Assembly: GCA_023412975.1 (NCBI GenBank)
Contig: JAEZRB010000327.1
Coordinates: forward strand, 1-5,387
DNA from: Bacteroidota bacterium
GTDB lineage: Bacteria; Bacteroidota; Bacteroidia; Chitinophagales; Chitinophagaceae
Direction: 5' to 3'
Length of the DNA: 5,387 nt
Position numbers and translations under genes: made by a program. Position 1 is the stretch's first letter. Each line of letters starts with the position of its first letter. Positions 1 through 5,387 of the stretch are shown piece after piece. The notes beneath the pieces are model-generated. The model was given only the letters and a program-made list of their open reading frames with translations, ran no database searches and was not told the DNA's origin.

Positions 1-350
1 TCTCGTTACTGGTCGGAGCCGGTATCGGGTTTTTATCGGGTCTTATCGGCATCGGTGGCGGAATCATTCTTTCTCCCGTACTGCTGCTGTTAAAATGGGC
101 CGACTTGAAACAGACCGCAGCCATCAGCGCGCTGTTTATTTTCGTCAATTCCCTATCCGGGCTTGCGGGTCAATTTACAAAAGGAGTTCAGTTCAGTTCC
201 GATATGTATGCTTATGTAGCGGTGGCTTTTATTGGAGGAATCTGCGGCGCCTACTATGGCTCCCTGAAATTCAGGCAACCGATCCTGAAATATTTGCTCG
301 CAATCGTTTTGATGGTAGCTGCTTATAAGTTACTTCTTACGAAGGCATAA
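1..350 (+). CDS. TSUP family (TauE/SafE-type) membrane permease, C-terminal half, 5' end off window
   Basis: An open frame enters from the left edge (first full codon at base 3) and gives 115 residues ending in TAA. The visible part has the glycine-rich TSUP signature, GLIGIGGG followed by ILSP at about residues 13-25. Hydrophobic segments follow at about 3-30, 39-56, 68-88 and 96-112, separated by short polar loops. This matches the second of the two four-helix repeats of TauE/SafE (TSUP) permeases, which are normally about 250 residues, so roughly half is missing. Family members move sulfite, sulfoacetate or other sulfur and organic anions across the inner membrane; the substrate here cannot be read from sequence. 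It is on the same strand as the moa genes but separated from them by an opposing gene, so it probably ends an upstream transcription unit. A TTG at base 105 and an ATG in another frame are not plausible starts, because homology continues upstream of both. Confidence 0.85.
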   Translation, partial: SLLVGAGIGFLSGLIGIGGGIILSPVLLLLKWADLKQTAAISALFIFVNSLSGLAGQFTKGVQFSSDMYAYVAVAFIGGICGAYYGSLKFRQPILKYLLAIVLMVAAYKLLLTKA

Positions 351-379
351 TTGTAAGCAGTATATTACTTGAAGACATT

Positions 380-931
380 TTATTTCTCTCCCAGGGCTGT
401 GGGAAGTCCATCCATGCTCAGCAAATTTTTCTCCTTTTTATAGTCTTCCAATCCCTGGGCTCCTTTCTTCTCTGCCCATTTGTGAGCATGATCCCTTTCC
501 CCGGTGTATTCATAGTATGGTACACCAAAGCCACAGGAAGTCTGCACGCGGGTTATATCCGCCACGATAATCTGCCTGGTAGCGGGCAGCAATGTAAACT
601 GGGAGGACAATTCATCCCACTCACCCACTCCCGGCAACACTGTTTTTCCCTGTCCATATAAGCGTAAAATATTAGGTGGCCCGTCGAACGCGCAAAACAT
701 GAAGGTAATTCTCCCATTCTCAAGGAGATGGGCCGAGGTTTCATTACCGCTTCCAACAATATCCAGGTAGGCGACACAGTTGGGTGAAAGCACCCGGAAA
801 GTATTCAGTCCTTTTGGAGAAAGGTTGATATGCCCTTCAGCACTTAAAGGCGCTGTGCTGACGAAGAACATATGCTGGGCTTCAATAAACTTGCGGTGAT
901 GATCGAGGATAGTATCACTGAATTTTCCCAT
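380..931 (-). CDS. Pyridoxamine 5'-phosphate oxidase-like (putative PNPOx) flavin-fold protein
   Basis: This encodes 183 residues if the start is the ATG complement at 929-931, giving an N-terminus of MGKFSDTILDHHRKFIEAQH. The frame stays open to 1009 and offers two earlier ATGs, but the extra 26 residues look like untranslated leader and the MGKF start fits homologues I remember. Recognisable segments are MFFVSTAPL (21-29), INLSPKGLNTFRV (35-47), a GSGNETSAHLLENGRI stretch (60-75), FMFCAFDGPPNILRLYG (77-93) and QTSCGFGVPYYEY (130-142). The order and spacing match the putative PNPOx family (PF01243 type), split-barrel proteins that usually bind FMN or a related cofactor. The true substrate of this subgroup is not known to me, and it is unlikely to be the vitamin B6 oxidase PdxH itself. 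It is cytoplasmic, with no signal peptide or membrane segment. It is convergent with the permease and divergent from moaD, with no clear Shine-Dalgarno sequence. Confidence 0.85.
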   Translation of the reverse strand: MGKFSDTILDHHRKFIEAQHMFFVSTAPLSAEGHINLSPKGLNTFRVLSPNCVAYLDIVGSGNETSAHLLENGRITFMFCAFDGPPNILRLYGQGKTVLPGVGEWDELSSQFTLLPATRQIIVADITRVQTSCGFGVPYYEYTGERDHAHKWAEKKGAQGLEDYKKEKNLLSMDGLPTALGEK

Positions 932-1091
932 TCTGGATGAAATTAAGGTTAAGCTTAAGGCAGATAGCATGCAAAGATATTGATCTCGTACAAGAGTGCG
1001 GCCGCCCATAGGTGAGGTGTATAAAACCTATCCCCCAGCCTTACCGGGAACCTAATTCGTAAATAAGTAAAGACTAAAGTAAATTCGTGTT
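932..1091. promoter_or_regulatory. Divergent intergenic region, presumed promoters of the PNPOx-like gene and the moa operon
   Basis: These 160 bases separate two divergent starts, so both promoters should lie here or inside the neighbouring genes. I looked for the Bacteroidota -7 element TAnnTTTG. The best minus-strand match is TAGGTTTT (plus strand 1023-1030), with one mismatch and a poor -33 partner. The best plus-strand match is TAAATTCG (1080-1087), which sits too close to the moaD ATG to be a normal promoter. The stretch before moaD is AT-rich, with two TAAAG words (1068-1072 and 1075-1079, seven bases apart), and has no Shine-Dalgarno sequence. No fold resembling a Moco riboswitch is evident. 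The promoter role is inferred from gene orientation, not from a strong motif. Confidence 0.4.
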
Positions 1092-1325
1092 ATGAAGATC
1101 GAGATCCTATTATTTGGCCAGTTAACCGACCTGCTTAAAACAGGTTCGATCTCTGTGGATCCCGTCCATGACACAGACGAGTTAAATCGTCAGTTGCAGG
1201 AGCGGTATCCCGCCTTGCAGTCGGTTAGCTATATTATGGCTGTAAACAAGCAGACAGTAACTAATAATGTAAAACTTACGCCGGGAAGCGTGGTCGCCCT
1301 GCTTCCCCCATTTTCCGGTGGATAA
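1092..1325 (+). CDS. moaD: Molybdopterin synthase small subunit MoaD (sulfur carrier)
   Basis: This is a 77-residue ubiquitin-fold sulfur carrier. Family hallmarks are the MKIEILLFGQLTDLL start, VNKQTV near residues 51-56, and the VVALLPPFSGG tail whose final Gly-Gly is the site of adenylation by MoeB and of thiocarboxylate formation. The length is typical. As the thiocarboxylate it donates sulfur within the MoaD-MoaE complex to turn cyclic pyranopterin monophosphate into molybdopterin in the cytoplasm. ThiS and other small sulfur carriers look similar, but the adjacent moeB, moaE and moaC settle the call. The ATG at 1092 is the natural start; the bases before it are AT-rich without a Shine-Dalgarno sequence, as is common in Bacteroidota. 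It is the first gene of the operon, and its stop codon lies inside the start region of moeB (8-base overlap). Confidence 0.95.
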   Translation: MKIEILLFGQLTDLLKTGSISVDPVHDTDELNRQLQERYPALQSVSYIMAVNKQTVTNNVKLTPGSVVALLPPFSGG

Positions 1326-2451
1326 AAATTTTCCATATGAACGTTACCAGCGCCAGACACTACTCAAGGAATTTGGCGAAGAAGGTCAGCAAAAGCTGCT
1401 GAATGCAAGCGTGCTGGTGATTGGCGCCGGCGGGCTCGGCTGCCCGGCGCTTCAGTACCTGGCTGCAGCAGGAGTTGGCAGCATCGGGATCGTAGATCAT
1501 GATATCGTCGAACTTAGCAATCTTCACCGTCAGCCACTATACACCAGCGATGATCTAGGCTTGTTTAAAGCAGACCTTGCGGCCGAAAGATTAAAAAGGC
1601 TTAATCCGGAAATATCCACTACCGCTTACCGCGAATACCTCGATCCTTCAAACGCCCTGGATATCCTGAAAAAATTTGATATCGTCCTCGACGGCACCGA
1701 CAATTTCGCAACAAGGTACCTGGTCAATGATGCCTGTGTTTTACTTGGTAAACCGCTGGTGTATGGTGCGATTTCCCAATACCAGGGCCAGGTAGCCATT
1801 TTTAATACCAGTTCCGCTGCCAGTGAAGCGGGTCCTGTAAACTACCGGGACCTGTTTCCCCAACCTCCTGTTGATGGCGAAGTACCTAACTGCTCAGAAG
1901 CTGGCGTCCTGGGCGTTTTACCTGGTATCATCGGCACGATGATGGCGTCTGAAACTATCAAACTGATAACCGGCATCGGCCAGCCACTTGTTTCTTGTAT
2001 GCTTAGTTTTAACGCTCTTAGTAACCAGTATTATCTATTTCAAATAACACCCCGGGCTGGCACCCGATCGCTGATACCAGCCAATGAGAAAGCTTTCCGA
2101 AATATGGACTATGCAGGGCTTTGTGCTTCTTCAGCGATCGTACCAGAAATTGATTTGGCTGAGTTTGATCAAATGCTAAAAACCGGGCAGGCAGACCTGA
2201 TCGATGTGAGGGGAGAAAATGAATTGCCGTCAATTGACGAATTCAGCCATCTACGGATACCACTGCAAGATCTCGAGTATACAACACCTGAACTTAAACA
2301 CGATACCGTGATCGTATTTTGTCAGACTGGCAAGCGGAGCAGGACAGCAGTTTCCTTACTAAGTAAAAAGTTTGGAGGCTCTAAAAAAGTCTATAGCCTT
2401 AAAGGCGGTATTGCCGCCTGGAAGAAATTGTACATGGAGAATATACAATGA
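1318..2451 (+). CDS. moeB: Molybdopterin-synthase adenylyltransferase MoeB with C-terminal rhodanese domain
   Basis: This 377-residue two-domain enzyme has an E1-like ThiF/MoeB domain at about 5-250. It shows the N-terminal RYQRQ (9-13), nucleotide-binding GAGGLG (36-41), VDHDIVELSNLHRQ (59-72), DGTDN (125-129) and NCSEAGVLG (191-199, with conserved Cys192). A rhodanese domain at about 276-373 has the active-site loop CQTGKRS (Cys335) and ends in KGGIAAW. The enzyme adenylates the MoaD C-terminal glycine using ATP; the rhodanese part probably passes persulfide sulfur to it, as in MOCS3/Uba4 proteins. The usual zinc cysteines are absent: the CYRC segment of E. coli MoeB reads NYRD (175-178), and no later CxxC exists. 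The GTG at 1318 is the only reasonable start, because an in-frame stop lies upstream at 1270 and no ATG precedes the conserved region. It overlaps moaD by 8 bases in another frame, which suggests translational coupling. Confidence 0.93.
   Translation: MDKNFPYERYQRQTLLKEFGEEGQQKLLNASVLVIGAGGLGCPALQYLAAAGVGSIGIVDHDIVELSNLHRQPLYTSDDLGLFKADLAAERLKRLNPEISTTAYREYLDPSNALDILKKFDIVLDGTDNFATRYLVNDACVLLGKPLVYGAISQYQGQVAIFNTSSAASEAGPVNYRDLFPQPPVDGEVPNCSEAGVLGVLPGIIGTMMASETIKLITGIGQPLVSCMLSFNALSNQYYLFQITPRAGTRSLIPANEKAFRNMDYAGLCASSAIVPEIDLAEFDQMLKTGQADLIDVRGENELPSIDEFSHLRIPLQDLEYTTPELKHDTVIVFCQTGKRSRTAVSLLSKKFGGSKKVYSLKGGIAAWKKLYMENIQ
2436..2440 (+). promoter_or_regulatory. Shine-Dalgarno sequence for moaE inside the end of moeB
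   Basis: GGAGA lies seven bases before the moaE ATG at 2448, within the last codons of moeB. It is the clearest ribosome-binding site in the operon; moaD, moeB and moaCB lack one of this quality. It supports the ATG at 2448 over the in-frame internal ATG at 2478. Confidence 0.6.
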
Positions 2452-2894
2452 AAGAAAAGAAATTGAAGAACATTTTTATGCAGGGGCCGATCCCACCCGC
2501 TTTTATCGCTGAAAGTATACAGAAGCATAGCAGTCGTACTGATATTGGTGCGCATAGTATATTTCTTGGGCAGGTGCGCGCCGATATAATCGAAGATAAA
2601 AAAGTGACCTCCATTGAATATACAGCCTACGAAGAAATGGCTCTGGAAAAAATGCACCAGATCCGGGAAGAGATTTTTGAAAAATATGAGCTCACTTGCA
2701 TGCATGTTCATCACAGCCTTGGCAATGTAGCCGCGGGAGAAATATCACTTTTTGTATTCACTTCCTCGGTACATCGCAAACCGGCGGTAGAGGCATGTAA
2801 AGAAGTTGTGGAGCGGATAAAATCTGAGTTACCTGTTTGGGGCAAAGAACTGTTTGGTGATGACAGTTACCAGTGGAAGAAAAATACAAACTAG
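2448..2894 (+). CDS. moaE: Molybdopterin synthase catalytic subunit MoaE
   Basis: This 148-residue protein has the MoaE fold signature: IFLGQVRADI (38-47, with the conserved Arg44), the IEYTAYEEMALEKM segment (56-69), VHHSLGNVAAGEISLFV (87-103), SSVHRKPAVEACKEVVERIKS (106-126) and LPVWGKELF (128-136). MoaE holds the active site of molybdopterin synthase: with MoaD thiocarboxylate it adds two sulfurs to cyclic pyranopterin monophosphate. The catalytic lysine equivalent to E. coli Lys119 is Lys125. The second one (E. coli Lys126, directly after Trp) is Gly132 here, with Lys133 one residue on. Length is normal. The start codon overlaps the moeB stop in an ATGA arrangement, so the two are probably translationally coupled. 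A start at the internal ATG (residue 11) would also keep the core domain but is less likely. Confidence 0.94.
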   Translation: MKEKKLKNIFMQGPIPPAFIAESIQKHSSRTDIGAHSIFLGQVRADIIEDKKVTSIEYTAYEEMALEKMHQIREEIFEKYELTCMHVHHSLGNVAAGEISLFVFTSSVHRKPAVEACKEVVERIKSELPVWGKELFGDDSYQWKKNTN

Positions 2895-2935
2895 GTACAG
2901 ACGGTATAAAATACAGAAGTTTCTGAAATTATTGT

Positions 2936-3847
2936 ATGGTTAATATTACACATAAAGCAAATACACTTCGTCAGGCTGTGGCCTCGGCTATCATTACGGT
3001 TTCAAATCATGAAACGATCGAAGCAGTAAAAAACAGGAAGGTCCCCAAAGGAGATATTATTGAGTTTTCCCGTGCGGCCGGCCTGCTCGCCATTAAAAAG
3101 ACCAGCGATGTAATTCCAGACTGCCATCCCCTGCCTGTAGAATACGCGTCTATCAGTTATGAAATTGAGGACATGCAGATCAGGATCTTTGTCGAAGTTC
3201 ATACAATCTACAAAACAGGCGTGGAAGTTGAAGCCATGCATGGTGCCGCCATCACAGCGCTAACGATCTACGATATGCTTAAACCGCTTGACAAAGGAGT
3301 GGAGATATCAACGATCAGGCTTGAATCTAAAAAAGGTGGCAAAACTGATTTCCGTAAAAGCGAAACAACTGACCTTAAGACTGCTGTAATCGTTTGTTCT
3401 GACACTATCACAAAAGACAAAGGCGAGGATACCAGCGGGCAAAAGATCATAGACAAGCTTGAACAGTTTAGCATTACAGTTTCGGATTACGAGATCATTG
3501 CAGATGATAAGGATAAAATACAATCCCACGTGAAAAGCCTATGTGATGCGGATTACGATCTTATCCTGTTGACTGGTGGCACAGGTGTTTCTCCACGTGA
3601 TAACACACCTGAAGCTGTTCAACCGTTGCTGGATAAGGAAATACCGGGGATCATGGAAACAGCCAGGAACTATGGTCAGCAACGAAGTCCTTATGCGATG
3701 CTCTCACGGGGTATCGCAGGTTTTATAAAGGACACGCTTGTCATTACTTTGCCCGGATCAACCAGGGGTGTTGAAGAATCCATGGATGCCTTGTTTCCTT
3801 ACGTATTTCATGTATTCAAGGTCAGGCAGGGAAAAAGGCATGACTAA
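2936..3847 (+). CDS. moaCB: Bifunctional MoaC-MoaB fusion: cyclic pyranopterin monophosphate synthase plus MoaB/Mog-type domain
   Basis: This 303-residue protein has two complete domains. MoaC spans about 1-140 and aligns with the mature core of E. coli MoaC. It retains Lys38, His64 in SDVIPDCHPLP, Glu97 and Glu99 in TGVEVEA, and Asp113 and Lys116 in IYDMLK, matching E. coli Lys51, His77, Glu112, Glu114, Asp128 and Lys131. The GGKT loop follows at 134-137. MoaB/Mog spans about 147-303, with TAVIVCSDT (149-157), LLTGGTGVSPRDNTPEA (211-227, Asp222 matching the catalytic Asp82 of Mog), SRGIAG (257-262) and LPGSTRGVEESM (272-283). MoaC makes cyclic pyranopterin monophosphate from the MoaA product; the MoaB/Mog domain probably adenylylates molybdopterin for molybdate insertion by MoeA. 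The linker is short (about 141-146). It starts 41 bases after moaE, with no evident Shine-Dalgarno sequence or terminator between them, and is the last gene of the operon. Confidence 0.94.
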   Translation: MVNITHKANTLRQAVASAIITVSNHETIEAVKNRKVPKGDIIEFSRAAGLLAIKKTSDVIPDCHPLPVEYASISYEIEDMQIRIFVEVHTIYKTGVEVEAMHGAAITALTIYDMLKPLDKGVEISTIRLESKKGGKTDFRKSETTDLKTAVIVCSDTITKDKGEDTSGQKIIDKLEQFSITVSDYEIIADDKDKIQSHVKSLCDADYDLILLTGGTGVSPRDNTPEAVQPLLDKEIPGIMETARNYGQQRSPYAMLSRGIAGFIKDTLVITLPGSTRGVEESMDALFPYVFHVFKVRQGKRHD

Positions 3848-3877
3848 TTAGTGATACTTCTCATTATGTAATTCAGG

Positions 3878-3905
3878 AAAAAAAAAGCGAACCGGTTGGT
3901 TCGCT
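3878..3905 (-). terminator. Rho-independent terminator of the EF-G-like gene
   Basis: A perfect 8-bp stem, AGCGAACC (3886-3893) with GGTTCGCT (3898-3905), encloses a 4-base loop. On the plus strand it is preceded by nine A residues (3878-3886, the last shared with the stem). Read on the minus strand this is a GC-containing hairpin followed by a U-tract, 35 bases after the EF-G-like stop codon. There is no T-run on the plus-strand side, so it should act mainly on leftward transcription. The hairpin may still slow or protect the end of the moa transcript arriving from the other side. Confidence 0.85.
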
Positions 3906-3939
3906 CTGAGTCGTTGGAGATATTTCATAAAAATAAATT

Positions 3940-5387
3940 CTACACCAGTTCTTCTTTTGCTGTTTTATTATATTCGTCAATAAGCCTTTTCTGAAGATCA
4001 AAGGGTACAGGCTCATATGCCAGGAAACTCATCTTAAACTTTGCCCTGCCCTGAGTGATCGAGCGCAGAGAAGAGGAATACCCATCCATCTCAGCGAGTG
4101 GTACCCTGGCGATGATTTTTTGAAAATGTCCCTCGCTGTCGATGCCTTCCACGATTGCGCGCCGGCTTTGCAGGTCACCCATCACAGCGCCGGTCAGATC
4201 GTCGGGGCATAATACTTCCACGCGGTAGATTGGCTCGAGTACCTGCGGGTCCGCCTGTTGGAAAGCTTGGCGGAATGCCTGTAGACCGGCGATTTTAAAG
4301 GAAATATCATTGCTGTCGACCGGGTGCATCTTACCATCATATACGCATACCCGAATATCCCGTGCATAGGAACCCGTCAAAGGACCATTATGCATTTTCT
4401 CCATCACCCCTTTCAGGATGGAAGGAAGGAACCTGGCATCAATCGCGCCACCCACAATACAATTATAAAAAACCAGTTTTCCACCCCAGTCGAGGTCATA
4501 CACATCCCTGCCTCTTACTGTGAGATCCCTGGGTTCATCCATACCCTCATGCCAGGGTTCGATTCGCATAAATACTTCACCAAACTGACCGGCGCCTCCG
4601 CTTTGCTTTTTATGACGATAATTGGCATCGGCCATCTTGCGGATCGTTTCGCGGTAAGCAATTTTTGGTTTCACAAATTTCACTTCCAGTTTGTGATTGT
4701 GTTCGATCTTCCATTTCGCCACCGCCAGGTGCATATCTCCCTGGCAATGGATCAGGGTTTGTTTCAACTCAGGTGAGACTTCTACAAGCAAAGTGGGGTC
4801 TTCTTCACGTAGCTGGTGCATGGCTTGCGACAGCTTTTCCTCCTCCCCTTTTTTTATCGTTTCAATTGCCACCGTCATGTTGGGTGGCGGGAATTCGATC
4901 GAAGGCAATTCGTAGTTCTTACCGCGAGCATGAAGTGTATTGTTTACATGGGTGTTCTTCAATTTTAACGTGGCGCCAATATCACCGGCCACCAGTTCAT
5001 TTACATTCGTACGCTTGTTACCTTCAACCAGGAACAATTGGGATATTTTCTCCGTCACACCCGTTGATTCATTTTCCAGTTCCATCCCGGTTTTGATAGT
5101 GCCCGAATACACTTTAAAGAAAGACAATTCGCCTACATGAGGTTCAGACACTGTTTTGTAAATAAATATGCAGGCCGGACCATTGGCATCACAGGCAAGC
5201 TTTTCACCTTTCCTGGTAACCTGCGGCGGCATTTCATTCGCACTGGGGCATACATTATCGATAAAGCCCATCAGGCGGCCGCTTCCCATATTTCGTTCTG
5301 CAGACAAGCAAAACAAGGGGAAGATGTCGTGGCTGATCATGGCTTTTTTCAGTCCTATTTTCATCTCATCTTCATCCAGTTCACCTT
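3940..5387 (-). CDS. Elongation factor G paralogue (translational GTPase family), 5' part off window
   Basis: The frame is open to the right edge, giving 481 residues before TAG; the ATG at 5362-5364 is internal. Residues below count from that Met. The end of the GTPase domain is present, with a G5-like LSAERNMG (20-27). Domain II follows at about 62-145 (SEPHVGELSFFKVYSG), then domain III at about 153-228 (LREEDPTLLVEVSPE, CQGDMHL). Domain IV lies at about 229-370 (KKQSGGAGQFGEVFMRIEP, and the tip MHPVDSNDISFKIAG) and domain V at about 374-455 (GAVMGDLQSRRA, GYSSSLRSITQGRAKFKM). Family members drive tRNA-mRNA translocation or related ribosome steps. Several motifs differ from canonical EF-G: CQGDMHL replaces the usual GMGELHL, and GGAGQFG replaces GGRGQYG. 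I therefore read it as an EF-G-like paralogue rather than the main fusA. The G1-G4 motifs cannot be checked here. The gene is convergent with the moa operon and has no obvious link to it. Confidence 0.88.
   Translation of the reverse strand, partial: GELDEDEMKIGLKKAMISHDIFPLFCLSAERNMGSGRLMGFIDNVCPSANEMPPQVTRKGEKLACDANGPACIFIYKTVSEPHVGELSFFKVYSGTIKTGMELENESTGVTEKISQLFLVEGNKRTNVNELVAGDIGATLKLKNTHVNNTLHARGKNYELPSIEFPPPNMTVAIETIKKGEEEKLSQAMHQLREEDPTLLVEVSPELKQTLIHCQGDMHLAVAKWKIEHNHKLEVKFVKPKIAYRETIRKMADANYRHKKQSGGAGQFGEVFMRIEPWHEGMDEPRDLTVRGRDVYDLDWGGKLVFYNCIVGGAIDARFLPSILKGVMEKMHNGPLTGSYARDIRVCVYDGKMHPVDSNDISFKIAGLQAFRQAFQQADPQVLEPIYRVEVLCPDDLTGAVMGDLQSRRAIVEGIDSEGHFQKIIARVPLAEMDGYSSSLRSITQGRAKFKMSFLAYEPVPFDLQKRLIDEYNKTAKEELV

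Larger units (their letters stand above)
1092..3847 (+). other. Molybdenum cofactor operon moaD-moeB-moaE-moaCB
   Basis: Four same-strand genes follow one another with spacings of -8, -4 and +41 bases and no terminator-like hairpin between them, so one transcript is likely. The set covers MoaC, MoaD charging, molybdopterin synthase and molybdopterin adenylylation. It lacks MoaA (the radical SAM first step), MoeA (molybdate insertion), and nucleotide or transport functions, which must be encoded elsewhere and may lie just upstream of the window. Operon status is inferred from spacing. Confidence 0.8.

Noticed and set aside
351..379. Possible bidirectional terminator between the permease and the PNPOx-like gene
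   Set aside because: Only weak, mismatched pairing around AAGCAGTATATTACTT is present, with no GC-rich stem and no proper T-run.
932..1009. N-terminal extension of the PNPOx-like frame to 1009 (26 extra residues)
   Set aside because: The added residues match nothing I recognise in the family, and homologues I remember begin at MGKF. No good ribosome-binding site supports the ATGs at 970 or 1009.
1010..1091. Possible Moco riboswitch before moaD
   Set aside because: The stretch is short and AT-rich next to the start, with no nested stems I can draw. Moco riboswitches are not typical of this kind of organism.
2404..2418. GGCGG-TATTG-CCGCC hairpin near the end of moeB, just before the moaE Shine-Dalgarno
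   Set aside because: The bases encode the conserved GGIAA of the rhodanese motif, so glycine and alanine codons explain the symmetry. There is no T-run after it, and it lies inside the coding region.
2913..2924. CAGAA-GT-TTCTG inverted repeat between moaE and moaCB
   Set aside because: The arms are only five bases with a two-base centre, and flanking bases do not extend the pairing. It is too short to call an operator or terminator.
4324..5140. Plus-strand open frames opposite the EF-G-like gene
   Set aside because: They lie antisense to a well-conserved coding frame, show no recognisable domain, and are explained by the codon composition of the real gene.

Overview
The window looks like ordinary chromosomal DNA from a member of the Bacteroidota, most likely a Chitinophagaceae-type bacterium. 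The grounds are indirect. Most starts lack a clear Shine-Dalgarno sequence. MoaC and MoaB are fused. The MoeB carries a rhodanese domain and has the cysteine-free 'NYRDLFP' segment I associate with this phylum. The pyridoxamine-oxidase-like protein resembles Bacteroidota homologues as I remember them. No database search was possible, so the taxonomic call is inference.

Layout. (1) Bases 1-350 (+) hold the C-terminal half of a TSUP (TauE/SafE-type) membrane permease whose start lies off the left edge. (2) Bases 380-931 (-) encode a small FMN-binding-fold protein of the pyridoxamine 5'-phosphate oxidase-like family, convergent with the permease. (3) Bases 932-1091 are a divergent intergenic region that should hold the promoters of that gene and of the moa operon. 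(4) Bases 1092-3847 (+) are a compact molybdenum cofactor operon: moaD, moeB with a rhodanese domain, moaE, and a moaC-moaB fusion. The first three reading frames overlap by 8 and 4 bases. (5) Bases 3848-3939 are a convergent intergenic gap with a clear intrinsic terminator for the minus-strand gene. (6) Bases 3940-5387 (-) hold most of an elongation factor G paralogue, cut at its 5' end by the right edge.

How the genes fit together. The four-gene block covers the middle and late-middle of Moco synthesis. MoaC converts the MoaA product to cyclic pyranopterin monophosphate. MoaD is adenylated by MoeB at its C-terminal Gly-Gly and charged with sulfur, plausibly via the attached rhodanese domain. 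MoaE with MoaD makes molybdopterin, and the MoaB/Mog-like domain adenylylates molybdopterin ahead of molybdate insertion. MoaA, MoeA and MobA are not visible and may lie upstream with the permease.

I see no mobile element, CRISPR array, RNA gene or defence-like system, and no convincing sign of an undescribed system. The points most worth a second look are the zinc-site loss in MoeB, the MoaC-MoaB fusion, the altered lysine spacing in MoaE, the permease and flavin-fold protein beside a Moco locus, and the divergent motifs of the EF-G paralogue.
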